Made by a program: the position numbers and the translations under genes
Assembly (NCBI GenBank): GCA_963678855.1
Contig: OY787448.1
Location: 2,790,001 to 2,854,000, forward strand
Length of the DNA stretch: 64,000 bases
Reading direction: 5' to 3'
Origin: F22 sp963678855
GTDB lineage: Bacteria > Bacteroidota > Bacteroidia > Bacteroidales > Bacteroidaceae
Notes under the pieces: generated by a model
The model's input: only the letters and a program-made list of their open reading frames with translations
The model's database searches: none
Told to the model about the DNA's origin: nothing
Shown here: in pieces, positions 27,329-36,705 of the stretch
Layout: every line of letters begins with the position of its first letter
Position numbering within the stretch: position 1 is the stretch's first letter

Positions 27329-28363
27329 ATGACAGATAAGTTGAAAAATATAGAAAGGGAGCGCTTGACTAGCGCTTCCTTTCGTGCTTTATTCCTGGAT
27401 GAAAGTACTGACGTAGTGACAGTACATACTTCAGGATCTACGGGTGTGCCCAAAAAGATTGAAGTACGCAAAGATAGAATGGTAGCATCTGCCCGAGCTA
27501 CATTAAGCTTTTTGAATCTGCAAAAAGGACAAACAGCGTTGCTTTGCTTATCGACAAGATATATCGCAGGCATGATGATGGTTGTGAGGAGTATAGTGGG
27601 GGAGTTGGAGCTTTTGCAGGGAGAAGTCAGTGGGCACCCTTTGGCTACATTTGTTGGTACAGATCAGCGCATTGATTTTGCCGCTATGACACCAATGCAA
27701 GTCTATAATAGTTTACAAGTGCCTGAAGAGAAAGAGTTCTTGAAGCAAATAGGTACATTGATTATCGGCGGTGGAGCTATCTCCAGTACCTTGGAATCTG
27801 AGTTGCAGCAACTATCGAGTGTTCGTGTGTACAGTACCTACGGCATGACAGAAACTTTGTCGCATATTGCCATGCGTCGAGTAAATGGAGAGAAGGCATC
27901 TCTATGGTATGCCCCTTTGCCAGGTGTTTCGTTGGCTACAGGAGAAGATGATACTTTACAAATCTATGCGCCTGCGATATACCCTGAGCGGATACAAACC
28001 AATGATGTGGTCCGTTATGATGGCAAATGTTTTGAGGTATTAGGGCGTAGAGATAATACAATCAATTCTGGTGGCATTAAAGTACAGATAGAGCAAGTAG
28101 AAAAAGAAATCGCTCAAGTATATCCATATTTACATTTTGTGATTACAAGTATAGCTGATGATAAATTTGGCGAAGTCGTAGTGGTGCTGATTCAAAGTGA
28201 TAAGTCTACTGCTGATACAGCTCAAAGTCTAAATTTTGACTTTCTTCCAGCATATCACCAACCCAAGCATGTACTCTTGGTTGATGATATCCCTATGACC
28301 GAAACTGGTAAACCCAGTCGAAGTCTTTGTAAAAAAGTAGCTCACGAAATCTTGAACACTTAG
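27329..28363 (+). CDS. menE: o-succinylbenzoate-CoA ligase-like AMP-binding enzyme
   Basis: 344-residue member of the acyl-CoA synthetase superfamily, shortened at the N-terminus as in Bacteroidetes MenE. The phosphate loop reads HTSGSTGVPKKIEV (about 33-46). VYSTYGMTETLSHIA is the adenylate motif and NSGGIKVQIEQVE the C-terminal hinge. It would activate o-succinylbenzoate in menaquinone synthesis. No other men gene is in the window. The assignment to MenE over other AMP-binding enzymes rests on length and overall motif spacing. Confidence 0.85.
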   Translation: MTDKLKNIERERLTSASFRALFLDESTDVVTVHTSGSTGVPKKIEVRKDRMVASARATLSFLNLQKGQTALLCLSTRYIAGMMMVVRSIVGELELLQGEVSGHPLATFVGTDQRIDFAAMTPMQVYNSLQVPEEKEFLKQIGTLIIGGGAISSTLESELQQLSSVRVYSTYGMTETLSHIAMRRVNGEKASLWYAPLPGVSLATGEDDTLQIYAPAIYPERIQTNDVVRYDGKCFEVLGRRDNTINSGGIKVQIEQVEKEIAQVYPYLHFVITSIADDKFGEVVVVLIQSDKSTADTAQSLNFDFLPAYHQPKHVLLVDDIPMTETGKPSRSLCKKVAHEILNT

Positions 28364-28375
28364 AGAATTTGTATA

Positions 28376-29413
28376 CTAGGTATGTGAAATTTCTCCTGCA
28401 AGTGGTTTATTCATTAACTTTTTGACATCGTCTTGACCATATCCTTGTCCCAATAAGTGCATCATCTTTGTCAGTGCACTTTCAGTCGTCATATCTTTAC
28501 CACTCACTACCCCTGCTTGGTATAGTTGTGAGCCAGTAGCATACCTATTCATCATCACGCTGCCTTGGGCACATTGCGTGATATTGACAATGACTATCCC
28601 TTTTTTATTGGCTTTTTTCAACGAGTCAATTAGCCATGGCTTTCTAGGTGCATTGCCCGAGCCAAAACTTTCTAGTACCACACCTTTTAAGTCAGGTATA
28701 TTTAGAATGGCATCCACAACATGCTGTTGAATACCCGTAAATAATTTCAAGATAACCACATTCTCATCTATCTTAAGGCGTGGATGGAGTGGTTTGTGTT
28801 TATAACATGGCATGATATACTCATGACTATATCGTATATGGATGCCACAATGTGCTAAATCAGGATAGTTGAAACTTTGGAATGCTTTAAAATTCTCAGC
28901 AGCAATTTTAGTTGTTCTGTTTCCTCTCATCAGCCTGTTTTCAAACAAGATACATACTTCAGGCACCACTGCATGGTTATGTATTTTGTTGGCTGCGATT
29001 TCGATGCTAGTCAGCAGGTTTTCTTTTCCGTCGGTGCGCAGAGCACCAATGGGTAGCTGTGATCCTGTGAGAACAACAGGTTTCGTTAGGTTTCCTAGCA
29101 TAAAACTTAGAGCTGATGCAGTATAGGCCATTGTGTCTGTACCGTGTAAGACAACGAAGCCATCGTATTGATGGTATCTGCTGGCAATTACTTCTACCAG
29201 TTTTACCCATACCTTTGGCTCCATATCGCTACTGTCAATAGGCGGAACAAACGTATAACTATCCACGTCACATCCAACTTTTTCCATCTCAGGAAGATGA
29301 TGCATCAATTGGTCTAATTGAAAGTTTTCTAGAGTGCCATCTTTTTGATTCTCTATCATTCCTATAGTACCACCTGTGTAAATTAGCAATATGTTACTTT
29401 TTGTATCTGTCAT
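28376..29413 (-). CDS. ansA: type I L-asparaginase
   Basis: 345-residue cytosolic asparaginase (no signal peptide). The first catalytic Thr lies in IYTGGTIGM (T16) and the second in VLHGTDTMAYTASAL (about T93), with SQLPIG and ESFGSGNAP further on. It hydrolyses asparagine to aspartate, the precursor used by the divergent threonine operon. It converges with menE, with only 12 bases between stops. Confidence 0.94.
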   Translation of the reverse strand: MTDTKSNILLIYTGGTIGMIENQKDGTLENFQLDQLMHHLPEMEKVGCDVDSYTFVPPIDSSDMEPKVWVKLVEVIASRYHQYDGFVVLHGTDTMAYTASALSFMLGNLTKPVVLTGSQLPIGALRTDGKENLLTSIEIAANKIHNHAVVPEVCILFENRLMRGNRTTKIAAENFKAFQSFNYPDLAHCGIHIRYSHEYIMPCYKHKPLHPRLKIDENVVILKLFTGIQQHVVDAILNIPDLKGVVLESFGSGNAPRKPWLIDSLKKANKKGIVIVNITQCAQGSVMMNRYATGSQLYQAGVVSGKDMTTESALTKMMHLLGQGYGQDDVKKLMNKPLAGEISHT

Positions 29414-29439
29414 AGCTTGGTATTGGTCCTTTTAAGTGA

Positions 29440-29447
29440 CAAAAATA
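29440..29447 (-). promoter_or_regulatory. -7 box of ansA
   Basis: TATTTTTG on the minus strand, 27 bases before the ansA start. Confidence 0.45.
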
Positions 29448-29492
29448 GTAAAAATATATTTATTTAATAACGTATTGCTAGTAAAAACAATC

Positions 29493-29504
29493 TGTTGTAC
29501 AACA
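29493..29504. promoter_or_regulatory. 12-bp palindrome between ansA and thrA
   Basis: TGTTGTACAACA is a perfect dyad placed between the divergent ansA and thrA promoters. It could be an operator shared by both, but no protein can be assigned. Confidence 0.35.
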
Positions 29505-29576
29505 TGTATAGCTTTTTATAACTGACAAAATACAGAAAAAACGCAGATGAGATGATAGAATGTAAGGGAAAAGTCG

Positions 29577-29584
29577 TATTTTTG
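29577..29584 (+). promoter_or_regulatory. -7 box of the threonine operon
   Basis: TATTTTTG 40 bases before thrA. The leader is too short to hold a classical threonine attenuator, and no leader peptide rich in Thr or Ile is seen. Confidence 0.5.
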
Positions 29585-29623
29585 CGATAAATATAAATTT
29601 AACAACCTAGTAAAAACAACCAG

Positions 29624-32065
29624 ATGAAAGTGTTGAAATTTGGTGGCACTAGCGTGGGCAGTGTCACAAGCATTCTCAATGTGAAGCAAATAGTAGAGTC
29701 AGTTCAAGAGCCTATAGTTGTCGTCGTGTCAGCTTTGGGTGGAATAACCGATTTGTTGCTTAGCACCGCACGTATGGCTGCAGATGGCGACCAAGCTTAT
29801 CTTGAGCAATATACCGAAATTGTGCACCGTCATCGCGCTATGATAGAAGAGGTGATACCTGAAGGAGCTGAAAAGGTTGCTTTACTAGCACGTGTCAATG
29901 AGTTGCTAGCTGAACTAGAGAATATCTATCAAGGGCTATTCCTTATTCACGATTTAAGTCAAAAAACATCAGATACTATAGTTAGTTATGGTGAACGAAT
30001 TAGTGCCAAGATAGCTGCGCGATTGATTAAAGGGGCAGTTTGGTATGACTCACGCCAGTTTATCAAAACTCGTACTCGTCATGGACACCATGTTTTGGAT
30101 GCCGATCAAACAAATGAGCTAATCAAACAACGTTTTGAAGACATGCCTTCTTGCGTCTTGATGGGTGGTTTCATTGCAACAGATACAGAAACAGGCACCA
30201 CGACCAATCTAGGTCGTGGTGGCTCAGATTATACTGCTGCTATTGTAGCAGCTGCATTGGATGCCCAAGTTTTAGAGATTTGGACTGATGTGGATGGATT
30301 TATGACTGCTGATCCACGTGTGATTTCGCAAGCTTATCCAGTTCAGGAACTAAGCTACGTAGAAGCGATGGAGCTTTGCAATTTCGGTGCTAAAGTAGTC
30401 TATCCACCTACAATTTATCCTGTTTGTCATCAGAATATTCCTATTCGCATCAAGAATACATTTAATCCTGAAGCACTAGGTACCTTGATTTCAAGCAAAC
30501 CACGTGTACAAGGTCAACAAGCCATTAAAGGTATATCTAGCATTAACGACACCAGTCTGATTACAGTTACTGGTCTAGGTATGGTTGGAGTTATCGGTGT
30601 CAACCACCGTATCTTCCGTGCATTGGCTGTCAACGGCATCAGCGTCTTCTTGGTTTCACAAGCCTCTTCTGAGAATAGTACCTCTATCGGTGTGCGCAAT
30701 ACAGACGCTGACCTTGCTATAGAAGTGCTAAACGAATGTTTTGCAGAAGAAATCAAAGCAGGTGAAATCGACCCAGTTTCTGTAGAGCGAAACCTTGCAA
30801 CAGTTGCCATTGTTGGTGAGCGCATGAAGCATACTACAGGCATTGCAGGTAAATTGTTTGGTACTCTTGGACGCAATGGTATCAATGTGATTGCATGTGC
30901 TCAAGGCGCATCAGAGACAAACATCTCTTTTGTTATTGATCGCAATTCTTTGCGTAAGGCATTGAATGTGATTCATGACTCGTTCTTCCTATCAGAGTAC
31001 AAAGTGCTCAACCTATTTATTTGTGGAGTAGGGACTGTAGGTAGCAGCCTAATCGAGCAGATTCGCATGCAGCAACCAAAGCTCATGGAAGAAAATAGAT
31101 TGAAGCTACGAGTAGTCGGTATTGCAAAGAGTAACAAAATCATCACTCAAAGAAGTGGTGAAGGTATTGAACTAAACGAATATAAAGAACTACTAGAGAC
31201 AGAAGGCCAACCTTCTGATCCAGAAATTCTAAAGCAAGCCATTATAGATATGAACATCTTTAATGCCGTGTTTATAGATACAACAGCGAGTAGCGCGGTT
31301 GCAGATTTATACAAACCTCTATTGGAGCACAATGTGTCTATTGTAGCCGCTAATAAGATTGCCGCTTCGGAAGAATATGTGGACTACCTAGAACTAAAAC
31401 GACTAGCTGTAGAGCGTGGTGTCAAGTACTTGTTTGAAACTAATGTTGGTGCCGGCCTTCCTATCATCTCTACCATGAGTGATTTGAACGCCTCAGGAGA
31501 TAAAATCGAGAAGATTCAAGCTGTATTGTCTGGAACTCTTAACTTTATCTTCAACACTTTGAGCGAAAAGATTCCATTTAGCGAAACCATTCGCAAAGCC
31601 AAGGAAGTTGGCTTCTCAGAGCCAGATCCACGTATCGATCTGAGTGGTAAGGATGTGATTCGTAAGCTGGTGATTCTAGCTCGTGAAGCAGGATACCAGT
31701 TGGAACAAAAAGATGTGGAGAAGAACTTGTTTGTACCGAATGAATTCTTTGAAGGTTCGCTAGACGATTTCTGGACGCAAATATCGACACTAGATGCCGA
31801 GTTTGAAGCACGTCGTAAGCGTCTAGACGAAGAAGGCAAGAAGCTACGATTTGTGGCTACCCTTGATAAAGGTAAGGCATCAGTCGGACTGCAAGAAGTC
31901 GATAGCTCACATCCATTCTATGCGCTAGAAGGAAGTAATAATATTATCTTGCTAACAACTGAACGCTACAACGAGTATCCAATGCTTATCCAAGGTTACG
32001 GTGCTGGTGCATCAGTAACTGCAGCTGGAGTATTCGCCGATATTATGCGTATCGCTTCAGTATAA
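29624..32065 (+). CDS. thrA: bifunctional aspartokinase / homoserine dehydrogenase
   Basis: 813-residue fusion catalysing the first and third steps from aspartate to homoserine. The kinase part (about 1-290) begins MKVLKFGGTSVGS and has GRGGSDYTAAIVAAAL. Two ACT-type regulatory segments (about 310-450) follow (ITVTGLGMVGVIGVNHRIF, ATVAIVGERMKHTTG). The dehydrogenase part (about 460-813) has the Rossmann motif FICGVGTVGSSLIEQI and the substrate region NVGAGLPIISTM and GTLNFIF. Length matches E. coli ThrA. Threonine feedback through the ACT domains is expected from the family. Confidence 0.97.
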   Translation: MKVLKFGGTSVGSVTSILNVKQIVESVQEPIVVVVSALGGITDLLLSTARMAADGDQAYLEQYTEIVHRHRAMIEEVIPEGAEKVALLARVNELLAELENIYQGLFLIHDLSQKTSDTIVSYGERISAKIAARLIKGAVWYDSRQFIKTRTRHGHHVLDADQTNELIKQRFEDMPSCVLMGGFIATDTETGTTTNLGRGGSDYTAAIVAAALDAQVLEIWTDVDGFMTADPRVISQAYPVQELSYVEAMELCNFGAKVVYPPTIYPVCHQNIPIRIKNTFNPEALGTLISSKPRVQGQQAIKGISSINDTSLITVTGLGMVGVIGVNHRIFRALAVNGISVFLVSQASSENSTSIGVRNTDADLAIEVLNECFAEEIKAGEIDPVSVERNLATVAIVGERMKHTTGIAGKLFGTLGRNGINVIACAQGASETNISFVIDRNSLRKALNVIHDSFFLSEYKVLNLFICGVGTVGSSLIEQIRMQQPKLMEENRLKLRVVGIAKSNKIITQRSGEGIELNEYKELLETEGQPSDPEILKQAIIDMNIFNAVFIDTTASSAVADLYKPLLEHNVSIVAANKIAASEEYVDYLELKRLAVERGVKYLFETNVGAGLPIISTMSDLNASGDKIEKIQAVLSGTLNFIFNTLSEKIPFSETIRKAKEVGFSEPDPRIDLSGKDVIRKLVILAREAGYQLEQKDVEKNLFVPNEFFEGSLDDFWTQISTLDAEFEARRKRLDEEGKKLRFVATLDKGKASVGLQEVDSSHPFYALEGSNNIILLTTERYNEYPMLIQGYGAGASVTAAGVFADIMRIASV

Positions 32066-32116
32066 GCGGTATACAATAAGAAGAGTTCCACAATAAAAAA
32101 TACAAAAACAAATCAA

Positions 32117-33328
32117 GTGAAAAAGATAATCATTATAGGTGACGGCATGGCCGACTGGCCTGTCGAACAGTTAGGTAATAAAACATTGCTGCAACATGCA
32201 TTTACTCCTTATATTGACCTGTTGGCAAAGCAAGGTCAAACAGGACTTGTACAGACCGTAGCAGAAGGGTTTCACCCAGGTAGTGAGGTAGCCAATATGA
32301 CTATCTTAGGCTATAATATGCGCGAAGTGTATGAAGGACGTGGTGTGCTTGAAGCAGCCAGCATAGGTGTAGATCTTGCGTCAGACGAGATGGCTATGCG
32401 CCTTAATCTAGTCTGTGTGGAAGGCGATATCCTAAAGAACCACTCTGCAGGACATATCAGCACAGAAGAAGCCGATATACTAGTCAAGTATCTACAAGAT
32501 AAATTGGGCTCCGACCGAGTTCGATTCCATACAGGTGTGCAATACCGCCACCTCCTTGTTATTAAAGGAGGCGATAAGCGTCTAGACTGCACACCACCTC
32601 ATGATAAACCCCTGCATCCATTCCGCCCATTGCTTGTTAAACCGCAAGTTCCTGAGGCACAGGAAACAGCAGATTTGATCAACGATTTGATTTTGAAATC
32701 TCAAGAACTTCTTGAGAATCACCCAATCAATCAAGCCCGTGCAGAAGCAGGCAGAGACAAAGCCAACAGCATGTGGCCATGGTCGCCAGGATACCGTCCT
32801 AAGATGGTGCCGCTTACGACGACTTACCCACAAGTGAAGCAAGGTAGCGTCATTTCTGCGGTAGATTTGATTCATGGCATCGCCAAGTATGCTGGCCTAC
32901 AAGGCATTGAAGTAGAAGGAGCCACAGGACTATACAATACCAACTACGAAGGTAAAGTGCAAGCTGCTCTAGATGCCCTTAAAACAGATGACTTCGTCTA
33001 TCTGCACATCGAAGCCGCTGATGAGGCTGGTCACGAAGGCGATTTAGACCTAAAGATTCGTACTATCGAAGATCTAGATGGTCGTGTTGTAGGCCCTATC
33101 TATCGAGCAACTAAATTCTGGAAAGAGCCAGTAGCCATAGCTATCCTACCTGACCACCCAACGCCAGTTGCCCTACGTACACACACAGCAGACCCTGTAC
33201 CATTCTTGATGTATGCCCCAGGTATCACACCAGATGCAGTAGAACGCTATGACGAAGAATCATGTAAAGATGGCGTATTCGGCACACTCTTAGAGACCGA
33301 ATTCTTGCAGGAGTTCATGAAACTATAA
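32117..33328 (+). CDS. ApgM-like phosphoglycerate mutase family protein, probable homoserine kinase
   Basis: 403-residue alkaline-phosphatase-superfamily protein of the archaeal-type cofactor-independent phosphoglycerate mutase family. Metal ligands and the phospho-Ser region are visible: IGDGMADWP, HPGSEVANMTILGY, HIEAADEAGHEGD and LPDHPTPVALRTHTADP. It starts with GTG at 32117 (VKKIIIIGDG). It lies between thrA and thrC, where a homoserine kinase is required but no GHMP-type thrB is seen. From memory, a Bacteroides homologue in this position was shown genetically to serve as homoserine kinase, so that role is more likely here than glycolytic mutase; this is inference from position and family. 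Confidence 0.85.
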   Translation: MKKIIIIGDGMADWPVEQLGNKTLLQHAFTPYIDLLAKQGQTGLVQTVAEGFHPGSEVANMTILGYNMREVYEGRGVLEAASIGVDLASDEMAMRLNLVCVEGDILKNHSAGHISTEEADILVKYLQDKLGSDRVRFHTGVQYRHLLVIKGGDKRLDCTPPHDKPLHPFRPLLVKPQVPEAQETADLINDLILKSQELLENHPINQARAEAGRDKANSMWPWSPGYRPKMVPLTTTYPQVKQGSVISAVDLIHGIAKYAGLQGIEVEGATGLYNTNYEGKVQAALDALKTDDFVYLHIEAADEAGHEGDLDLKIRTIEDLDGRVVGPIYRATKFWKEPVAIAILPDHPTPVALRTHTADPVPFLMYAPGITPDAVERYDEESCKDGVFGTLLETEFLQEFMKL

Positions 33329-33351
33329 AACGACCACAAAAACAAACAAAT

Positions 33352-34740
33352 ATGCTTTATTACTCAACCAACAAAAAAGCTGACTCAGCTACATTGGAAG
33401 AAGCCGTTGTCAAAGGACTTGCTTCAGACAAGGGCTTGTTTATGCCAGAGCGCATCCGTCCACTTCCAGCATCTTTCTTTGAAAAGATAGATACACTGAG
33501 TTTTCAAGAAATCGCTTTTGAAGTTGCCAACGCCTTCTTTGGAGAAGATATTCCTACAGAAGATTTGAAAGAAATCGTATATGATACATTGAGTTTTGAC
33601 ACACCAGTGATAGAACTCAATGCAGACATCTACAGTTTAGAGCTGTACCATGGTCCTACGCTAGCTTTTAAAGATGTCGGCGGTCGTTTTATGGCCCGTC
33701 TTCTTGGATACTTTATCAAGAAAGAAAACCGTCATGTCAATGTGCTTGTAGCTACTTCTGGTGATACAGGTAGTGCCGTAGCCAATGGCTTTTTGGGAGT
33801 AGAAGGTATAGACGTCTTTGTGCTTTATCCAAAAGACAAAGTCAGCGCCATCCAAGAATGCCAATTTACGACTCTGGGCCAAAATATTACTGCTATAGAA
33901 GTAGAAGGTACCTTTGACGACTGTCAAGCACTAGTCAAGACTGCCTTTATGGATAAAGAAATGAACGAAGCCTTCCTATTGACATCAGCCAATTCGATCA
34001 ACGTTGCTCGTTTCCTTCCACAAGCTTTCTATTACTTCTGGGGATATGCCCAAATGAAGCGTATGGGTAAAGCTGACAATCTAGTAGTTTGTGTCCCTAG
34101 CGGAAACTTTGGTAATATTACCGCAGGGCTATTCGGTAAATATATGGGGCTGCCTATCAAGCGCTTTATTGCATCGAATAATGCCAATGATATCTTCTAT
34201 AAGTACTTAGAAACAGGGGAATACAATCCACGTCCATCTACAGCCACTATCGCCAATGCTATGGATGTAGGTGATCCATCTAACTACGCCCGTGTACTTG
34301 ATTTATATGGCCGTATCGCTGCTGGTGAACAACCTGGAGATACTGTATCGGCATCTGTAGGAGACAAAGATACACTTGCGCTTATGAGTGATGAAGCTGT
34401 GCTTAAAGCCATCAAGAAAGATATCTCTGGTGCTACCTATACCGATGAACAAATCGAAGAAAGCCTAGAAGACTGCTACGCTATGAACGGCTACTTATGC
34501 GACCCACACGGCGCATGTGGATATCGTGCCCTAGTTGAAGGACTACAAGAAGGCGAAGCAGGACTATTCCTTGAAACAGCACACCCAGCTAAGTTTAAAG
34601 AAACAGTCGACCGTATTATTGGTGAAGATATAGATATCCCAGCCAAATTACAATCTTTTATGCAAGGTGAAAAACAAAGCATCGCCTTCACTAAAGACTT
34701 CACTTCATTCAAAGAAAGAATGATGAAGATGTTGAAATAA
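33352..34740 (+). CDS. thrC: threonine synthase
   Basis: 462-residue PLP enzyme converting O-phosphohomoserine to threonine. It begins with MLYYSTNKKADSATLEEAV; the PLP lysine is in YHGPTLAFKDVGGRF, and VATSGDTGSAVANGF and CVPSGNFGNITAGLF are the phosphate-binding and substrate motifs. Length is typical of the class of threonine synthase found in Gram-negatives. It starts 23 bases after the mutase-like gene, in the same operon as thrA. Confidence 0.96.
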   Translation: MLYYSTNKKADSATLEEAVVKGLASDKGLFMPERIRPLPASFFEKIDTLSFQEIAFEVANAFFGEDIPTEDLKEIVYDTLSFDTPVIELNADIYSLELYHGPTLAFKDVGGRFMARLLGYFIKKENRHVNVLVATSGDTGSAVANGFLGVEGIDVFVLYPKDKVSAIQECQFTTLGQNITAIEVEGTFDDCQALVKTAFMDKEMNEAFLLTSANSINVARFLPQAFYYFWGYAQMKRMGKADNLVVCVPSGNFGNITAGLFGKYMGLPIKRFIASNNANDIFYKYLETGEYNPRPSTATIANAMDVGDPSNYARVLDLYGRIAAGEQPGDTVSASVGDKDTLALMSDEAVLKAIKKDISGATYTDEQIEESLEDCYAMNGYLCDPHGACGYRALVEGLQEGEAGLFLETAHPAKFKETVDRIIGEDIDIPAKLQSFMQGEKQSIAFTKDFTSFKERMMKMLK

Positions 34741-34752
34741 AAACATATTCCT

Positions 34753-35490
34753 ATGCGTTACTTGTCTACTATATTCCTAAGTGTCTTTGCTTTTTGCAGT
34801 GCGATATTATATGGGCAAGAACATGACTCTATCCATGTCAGGCAGCTGAACATAGACGTACGCAAGGCTCTTGAGAGCCCCAGTACAAGCTATGCTCCGC
34901 TGCCTGTTGTGTCTTCTCCACTGTCTACAGTAGATGACTATACATCCTATCTCAAAAAGAAGTATCCTATTGCAGATAGTCAAGTCTTGCCTCAATGGGC
35001 TACTAGCCCTATGCCCTACACTGATGTCAATAAACCATTGACCTATCGCAATTTGTACCTTACTGGAGGCTACGATATTATCCCAGGCATAGGTTATACC
35101 AACATCGCTACAGGTGGCTGGTACTATCGTCCTAACGACCGCTGGACACTTCATGCATCTACGAGTGCTTTTAAGTCTATACAGCAAGCTGGACGCTTTA
35201 GTGATATCCAATTCAACGCCTCCGCCACTTATAGAATCAATTCATGGATGAGTATCAGTGGACACGGTTATTATGATATCAATGGCAAAGACAATGCTCG
35301 TTGGGGCGCTGTCCCTATGGCAGGATACAATGCAGGTTATAAAGGTTTAGGCTCTACTCTAGACCTCAAAGTTATCAATCGTGACTCTTGGGAGCTTTGG
35401 ATGAAAAGTGGTGTAGACTACTGCTACGACCCCAAAAGCATGAAGTGGGAATGGAAACCCATCGTCACACCAGAAATTCGATTTAAGTAG
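34753..35490 (+). CDS. probable outer membrane or periplasmic protein
   Basis: 245 residues with a signal peptide (STIFLSVFAFCSAILYGQ). The second half is rich in aromatic residues alternating in short strands (YDIIPGIGYTNIATGGWYYR; WMSISGHGYYDINGKDNARW), as in outer-membrane beta-barrels. The family is not recognised. It begins only 12 bases after thrC and may be transcribed with the threonine operon, although its function appears unrelated. Confidence 0.7.
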   Translation: MRYLSTIFLSVFAFCSAILYGQEHDSIHVRQLNIDVRKALESPSTSYAPLPVVSSPLSTVDDYTSYLKKKYPIADSQVLPQWATSPMPYTDVNKPLTYRNLYLTGGYDIIPGIGYTNIATGGWYYRPNDRWTLHASTSAFKSIQQAGRFSDIQFNASATYRINSWMSISGHGYYDINGKDNARWGAVPMAGYNAGYKGLGSTLDLKVINRDSWELWMKSGVDYCYDPKSMKWEWKPIVTPEIRFK

Positions 35491-35573
35491 TCCATTCTGT
35501 TTCTTTTTGTAAACTATTGGAGGAAAATTGCAGAAAATGTCATCTTACTTTCAAATAAAGTTGTATATTTGTT

Positions 35574-35581
35574 ACGAAGAG
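35574..35581 (+). promoter_or_regulatory. -7 box of the beta-barrel gene
   Basis: TATATTTG 27 bases before the ATG at 35609. Confidence 0.45.
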
Positions 35582-35608
35582 TTTGTCTAATTTTAAAGTG
35601 CTACAGAT

Positions 35609-36133
35609 ATGAAAAGAATCATCACACTCCTTTCTATAATGCTATTGATGTTTTTGGTCATTCCGAAAGCCTATGCTCAACACCTCCGATTTGAACTTGG
35701 TGCTAGTCACAGTATGAGCATGCCCGATATGGAATCTCGCGAGAGTGGAGTCGGTGCCTTTGGTACCATTCATTTGATGCTTCCATTCTCTCCTATAGCT
35801 GTAGGGACGACTGTGAGCTATGAGAACTATACCGTGCACAAAAATCTTCATGGTGGCAGCGTCGACTATGATGGGCAAGGTATGACTATCTATCCACACG
35901 CTACCTACACCTTTAGAGGTTGCAAGTATTTTGTACCTTACCTAGGGCTTGGGGCAGGTTTATCTTTTGACAATATAGAAGGTGACTTATTTGAAGATGG
36001 TACCGAAAGGAACTTTGCAGTAGTTCCTATGCTTGGAGTTCGCTTTGTCAATCATATCAAGCTTTCTATGCGATATACCATCCTTCCAGATGATTATTCG
36101 CGTCTAAGCTTTAATGTAGGGCTTATCTTCTAG
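35609..36133 (+). CDS. small outer membrane beta-barrel protein
   Basis: 174 residues with a signal peptide (LLSIMLLMFLVIPKAYA, then Q) and a chain of amphipathic strands: LRFELGASHSMSMPD, YPHATYTFRGCKYFVPYLGL, FAVVPMLGVRFVNHIKLSMR and a C-terminal strand ending in Phe (SFNVGLIF), the usual signal for outer membrane assembly. It resembles an eight-stranded OmpA/OmpW-like barrel. Role unknown. It has its own promoter box and a terminator. Confidence 0.8.
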   Translation: MKRIITLLSIMLLMFLVIPKAYAQHLRFELGASHSMSMPDMESRESGVGAFGTIHLMLPFSPIAVGTTVSYENYTVHKNLHGGSVDYDGQGMTIYPHATYTFRGCKYFVPYLGLGAGLSFDNIEGDLFEDGTERNFAVVPMLGVRFVNHIKLSMRYTILPDDYSRLSFNVGLIF

Positions 36134-36156
36134 TTTTTTGGTTAGCTCATTAAATA

Positions 36157-36195
36157 ACGTGTCCAGCTTTCTTCCTCAGAAGAAGTGGGACACGT
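36157..36195 (+). terminator. terminator after the beta-barrel gene
   Basis: ACGTGTCC and GGACACGT enclose a second pairing TTTCTTC/GAAGAAG with small mismatches, followed by CCATTTTGT. It lies 24 bases after the stop at 36133. Confidence 0.6.
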
Positions 36196-36348
36196 CCATT
36201 TTGTACCATTTATTTAGACAGCAGTTGTCTCACTTTCTGCATCTAGTGTCGCATCATGAAGCTCTGCTAGCATATTATCGAGGTGACCGAGTTAAGACAT
36301 GGCGTTTGTCTTTAAGTCACCCTCATAGCTACGATATTATTGATATGA

Positions 36349-36558
36349 CTACCGAAGAAAATAGCAATCATCAAGATCCACATTTTGGAGCATATACTTC
36401 TTCTCAGCAAGAATCTCAAGTTCCGTAGAACTCACATATTCTCCTTTATGTAACAACTCTTCTAGCAGACTGCCAGAATATACAGATGTAGGCATAATCG
36501 ATAACATATACGGCTTCATTTCATTCAAGAACTCTACTGTCTCCTTCATTGCCACCAT
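36349..36558 (-). CDS. small hypothetical protein
   Basis: 69-residue frame with protein-like composition (ETVEFLNEMKPYMLSIMPTS; GEYVSSTELEILAEKKYMLQ) and no signal peptide or membrane helix. A -7 box (TAATTTTG, minus strand, 36588-36581) with TTG 21 bases further upstream sits 23 bases before its ATG, which raises the chance that it is real. An opposing open frame at 36138-36428 looks less convincing. Family not recognised. Confidence 0.4.
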   Translation of the reverse strand: MVAMKETVEFLNEMKPYMLSIMPTSVYSGSLLEELLHKGEYVSSTELEILAEKKYMLQNVDLDDCYFLR

Positions 36559-36705
36559 GCTATTCTAATTCTATTTGCTGCAAAATTAGAAGATAAAAGA
36601 CATCTGTGCAAGTATGGTCAATGCTTATATATAGTTCCTGTAATGAGTCAATAGCGATAAATACGTCAATAAGAGTATGGTTAAATATTATTCAACCAAC
36701 AAGAT

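Noticed and set aside
29585..29623. Threonine attenuator before thrA
   Set aside because: No leader peptide or alternative hairpins fit into the short distance between promoter box and start codon.
36138..36428. 96-codon plus-strand frame after the beta-barrel gene
   Set aside because: It runs through the terminator hairpin, has atypical composition rich in His and Ser, and overlaps a more plausible minus-strand frame.
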